This document shows, one piece after another, positions 60,290 to 64,000 of a DNA stretch of 64,000 bases. The notes below the pieces were generated by a model. The model was not told where the DNA came from and did no database searches. It was given only the letters and a program-made list of their open reading frames with translations. The stretch's first letter is position 1, and each line of letters begins with the position of its first letter. This DNA is from Dryas octopetala (Eukaryota > Streptophyta > Magnoliopsida > Rosales > Rosaceae). A program made the position numbers and the translations under genes. Location of the stretch: NCBI GenBank assembly GCA_963921425.1, contig OY992834.1, positions 16,184,164 through 16,248,163 of the forward strand, written 5' to 3'.

Positions 60290-61949
60290 TGTCGGCGTGT
60301 TCAGATTGTCTTCAACTACCGCCCTTCTCCCGACACTTTTAGCTTCACGCCCGTCGGTCTTTTGATCCCGACGACGTCGTTTCAGACTCATCTCTTCGCC
60401 GGATCAGAGAGCTCCATAATCGCATAAAGTTGTCAAAAACACTGTTTTTCGTTTTTCAGCTCTCACATATTCCAAGGTAATTAGTATTTCAATATTCAAA
60501 TCCTGTTCATGCATTTATACGTTATTTATTTATTTTATAAAATTAGGGTTTGTGTTGCTTGTTTCAGATTTGTTGTATAATCAAATACGTCTAACCGCTG
60601 AAAGAAACAAAGGGTTGATTGATCACCAAAGGGGTACTTTCTATCCATCAGATTCCCTGGTTAGTGTTTTTTTTTTTTAGATTTGATTTTTATTTAATTT
60701 GGATTATTTTGGGGATTTTATTTCAGTATGGTAGTTTTGAGTACAAGAAGAATTTCGGTTTTCTGGTGACCTGCACAGTTCAGAAGCATGGCCTACACTA
60801 TATGGCCTTTAACTACAGCATACGGTACCGTTTTGTGTGCTGATTTATACTATGTTTACTTTTTAAGATGAAGCAATAGCTATACTTGTGGTGATTTGGT
60901 TATTGATGTTTTCAAACCTCAAAGATTGAATCTTTCATGGAGGCATGCTCTTACCCCTTGGACTAAGTTTTCTCCAGGGAAATGGATGACTATGATTCAT
61001 GTAGTTCATTCCTAATAGTTGAGACAAGGCTTTGTTGATGTTGTTGTTGTTTAGTATTATATGTGCTTGTTTCGGTTAAGAGCTCTGATTCTGAAGTTAT
61101 AGCTCAATCAGAATTTTGACCTTCTTGTTTATGCATATAAAATGTGTATTTTACCAATATGAATGGAAAATTGAGTTTGCTTGATGTTAAAGGCCTCCTG
61201 TTTTGCCTGTTTCTTTGAATCAATGCCACTGGTGAGAATATACAATCATCTTTATGTTCTTTAACAGATATAGTGCATCTATTGTCAGAGGTTTCGGAAT
61301 AGAGGTAGATTATGTGGGGTGAGAGTTATACCAATGGAGAGAGTGAGAGGAGGGGGGGAACATACATCCTATAGACATTTGTATATACTCTTTTTCAGGG
61401 ATCAGAGTTGCTTTTTCTTTGTGATTATCTGTCGTAGTGGATTTCTTGTCCACAGTTTGTATATACTGTCACATAATAAAATTATGTTTTTCCTTAAGAA
61501 TAAAAATGTCAATAGGGAGAAAGGGTTCCAATTTTTTTTTAGTGGCATTATAGTGCAATGAATTTAATAGCATAACCCTAATTTGGTTCAATTATTTTTT
61601 TTTACCAGAAAATCAATTAATGATTTGTGGCATTATGGACCTTAACTTTTATTATTAGATGATATATGGTTGAGCTCACTGGTCATTACTCTTGCAGATC
61701 GAATGTAACTTATTTTCGGTGTAGAAATTTCTTTCTTGTAGTATTTTTGTACCTTCTGCTAGATGATTTTGAATTAAGGTATAAGGCATACTACTTATCT
61801 AAAGATGCTAAAAAGTTTATCTTCTATGCAGGGTTTGCAAACTTTTGTACATGGAATGGTTTTTCCAGTCTCAAATCCCCAGAAATGACTTGTACATTAC
61901 TCTTACAGTATTTAGGATCTAGTTTGTAAATAGATATTTCCTTGTAAAA
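60290..61949 (+). promoter_or_regulatory. Probable spliced 5' leader of the RCD1-like gene
   Basis: A GC-richer block (60290-60475) followed by CCAAG|GTAATT looks like a non-coding first exon. A TGTTTCAG acceptor at about 60567 may start the next. Introns in the leader are usual in RCD1 genes. Several short upstream frames (for example 60619-60843) could be uORFs or chance. Confidence 0.45.
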
Positions 61950-64000
61950 ATGGAAACAAACTGGGCTAAGGTCTTGGATGATGGCCACAATATAGTTGTC
62001 AATTTGAAGGGAAAAAAGGCAACGAAATGTGCAGCGCATGTAGTTGGAGCTAGCCGCTCAGTGTTGTCTCGACAGTCCTGCTTACCTTCATCCTTGAACA
62101 AGCTTGGCAAGCGCAAGCGATCAGATGGATGTAAAACCAAGTCTAGATTAAACTATAGAAGATCCGTGCTTAGAAACTATACAAATTTCAGTAAAAGTGG
62201 TCTTCCTCAACGATTTCTATATCAAGAAGCTGGGGAGTGGATTGATTATCCGCAAGAAATTGTTGACTTGGTTAGGGAGCATTTTCGACTGAAAAATGCA
62301 GCAGTGGAGTTGAATTTCAATGGGTGTCATTTCTTGCTGGATATTCTATATATGATTCAGGTGGAATTGAAAACAGGTTTGCTGAAGCAAATTGCTTGGA
62401 TTGATGAAGCAGGTTGCTGCTTTTTTCCAGAGATTCATTCTGGTTATTTAGAAATGCAGAAGTACTGTCAACCTGAGTTAGAGAATGATTCACCTGTTGT
62501 GTTACCAGAGCCAAATGAGACCCGTGAGATCAAATTGCATCTTGAGATTGGAATAACTGGATTAAAAAGTTCTAATACAGAGGAATGCGTTGAGGAGTCA
62601 AATAGTCATGCTAAGAGGGCCAAAATTGAACAAAATCCTCCTGGTAATGGCGATGACCTTGAAGTCAGTGACTACTGCGACCAAAAATCAGATGCCAAAA
62701 TCCAGGAGGCAAATGGGAAAATTCAAGGGTTCGGTGAAAATATGATGACTGAGTCTCAAGTTGTGTCAGAAACACTGGATTCTGATTTAGTGCGAGACAT
62801 GTTTGATAAGGGCATTGGTTCATTCATGACTGCAGATATATTAGAGATTAAGCACTGCTCTAATCATTTGATGCAAGCTAGACTTGAGCTCTTCCGAAAG
62901 CAGGTTGAAAAAACGAACAAGTATCGTGGGAATCCAAATGTCCAATATTGTTGGATGGCTGCTACGAAAGATGCAGTATCTAACATCATGCTATATGGGC
63001 TTGGCCATGGTGATGCTAGAATTATGTCCTCATATGGCCTTGGAGTTCACCTGACACCTGCGAATTATGCCCACATCAGGTTTGCATATATTTTCAGTCT
63101 ATCAATTTATATGTTAAAGGAATTTTCAGGGAACTATGAAGCAGAATATAACTATAGGCTACATCTAGTCTGATATCTGTTGTGTTAACTTTGTTTTATT
63201 AGATGTAAAGTACTGGACATTTGTATAGTTCTTGCTTTGCTTTTTCCTTTTCCCATCCTATCTCTCATTTTATTTTTAGGTCCAAATTTTGGTGCTGTTG
63301 CAAGTACTTTTGCTTATTTTTTGTATTCTGCTGTGTAGTCTGATTTTATCAGATGGTTTACTACTTTTTTTCTTTACAGTGCCAATTATTGTGATGATGA
63401 CGAAAATGGGGTAAGATACATTGTGTTATGCCGTGTTATATTGGGAAATGTTGAAATTGTCAATGCTGGATCTGGACAGTGTCATCCCAGTTCTGGACAT
63501 TTTGATAGTGGAGTTGATAACCTTCAAGATCCACGCCATTTTATAGTTTGGAATATGAATATGAAAACCCATATTTTTCCGGAGTATGTTGTCAGTTTCA
63601 AGACCTCGTCCAAGGATGAAGGTGGTACATCTCTCCTCATATGCTATTTACTTGTTTAATTTTTAGTGCTTAATGTCTTTGGAACATAATAAAATGATTG
63701 TGAAGCCCTATGGAGTGTATGCATGGTTCATTATGGTATTTAAGTATTTTTGACAAAACACTTTTAAAATGGTTTAAACCAAGTGAGCTATCCTTTTTCG
63801 GTCATGCTGTCTATACTTGTGAATCAATGGTCCTAGTCTCTTTGGCTGGTTTATGAAGACCTTTTGGTTCATGGAGACCGTTTCTTAGATTGATTTTGGT
63901 AAAAAATTATAAGTATTGGACCACTAGAACTTTTTGTTGCTACTACAGGGGCTGTTGTTACAGAAAGCAGAGCTCATCTGTGTGATGGGTGTCCAGGCCA
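61950..64000 (+). CDS. RCD1: RCD1/SRO-type inactive PARP-like protein, 5' part
   Basis: This is a plant-specific nuclear hub that binds many transcription factors in oxidative and hormone stress signalling. Exons 61950-63079, 63380-63624 and 63949 onward are in phase; the gene continues beyond 64000. A basic nuclear signal is GKRKR (53-57). A WWE domain spans about 84-162 (LPQRFLYQEAGEWIDYPQEI to AWIDEAGCCFFPE). An acidic linker follows, then the PARP-like fold from about 278. In the fold the usual His-Tyr-Glu triad is not seen: LYGLGHGDARI and YGLGVHLTPANY stand at the His and Tyr positions, as in inactive RCD1. The C-terminal RST domain would lie outside the window. At exon 2 the donor GTACAT is preferred because it continues EGGAVVTESRAHLCDGCPG. 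Confidence 0.93.

Overview
This window is plant nuclear DNA from a eudicot. The evidence is AT-rich intergenic sequence packed with small transposons, split genes with GT-AG introns, and intact homologues of plant families: a DIVARICATA-type MYB, a plastid FAD synthetase, the GPI-anchor enzyme PIG-L, APC13 and an RCD1-type protein. The gene set and repeat style would suit a woody rosid such as Rosaceae, but that placement is only an impression. There is no CRISPR array, operon or prokaryotic island, and I found no convincing new multi-gene system.

Positions 1-25200 are an accessory, rearranged region. A decayed SecA-like exon lies at the left edge. Next comes a CACTA-like element interrupted by a 3.0 kb solo LTR (5-bp target duplication). 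Three germin-like protein (GLP) copies follow at 6.2, 13.6 and 24.5 kb, all broken. A copia reverse-transcriptase remnant lies beside the first two. One intact carboxylesterase gene (9538-10560) sits between the first two GLP copies, and its 3' end is duplicated and joined directly to the copia remnant next to GLP copy 1. The rest is transposons with clear target duplications: three small hAT elements, two Mutator-like elements (one 5.7 kb), foldback MITEs and a short SINE.

Positions 25200-43300 are mostly intergenic. They contain the MYB gene (minus strand, 28741-30976) and more nested insertions: Mutator-type foldbacks at 33.7 and 39.6 kb, a 0.4 kb tandem duplication at 36.8-37.6 kb, and a 1.0 kb hAT-type insertion inside one of two adjacent inverted-repeat elements at 41.1-43.3 kb.

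Positions 43500-64000 are gene-dense. They hold FAD synthetase (five exons, plus), a frameshifted DUF829/TMEM53-like remnant, PIG-L (ten coding exons, minus), APC13 (63 residues, three exons, plus, divergent from PIG-L across a short shared promoter) and the first part of an RCD1/SRO gene that runs off the right edge. All completed splice models sum to whole codons. These genes serve unrelated housekeeping or stress roles (flavin cofactor synthesis, GPI-anchor synthesis, the cell-cycle ubiquitin ligase, stress signalling) and do not look like one pathway.
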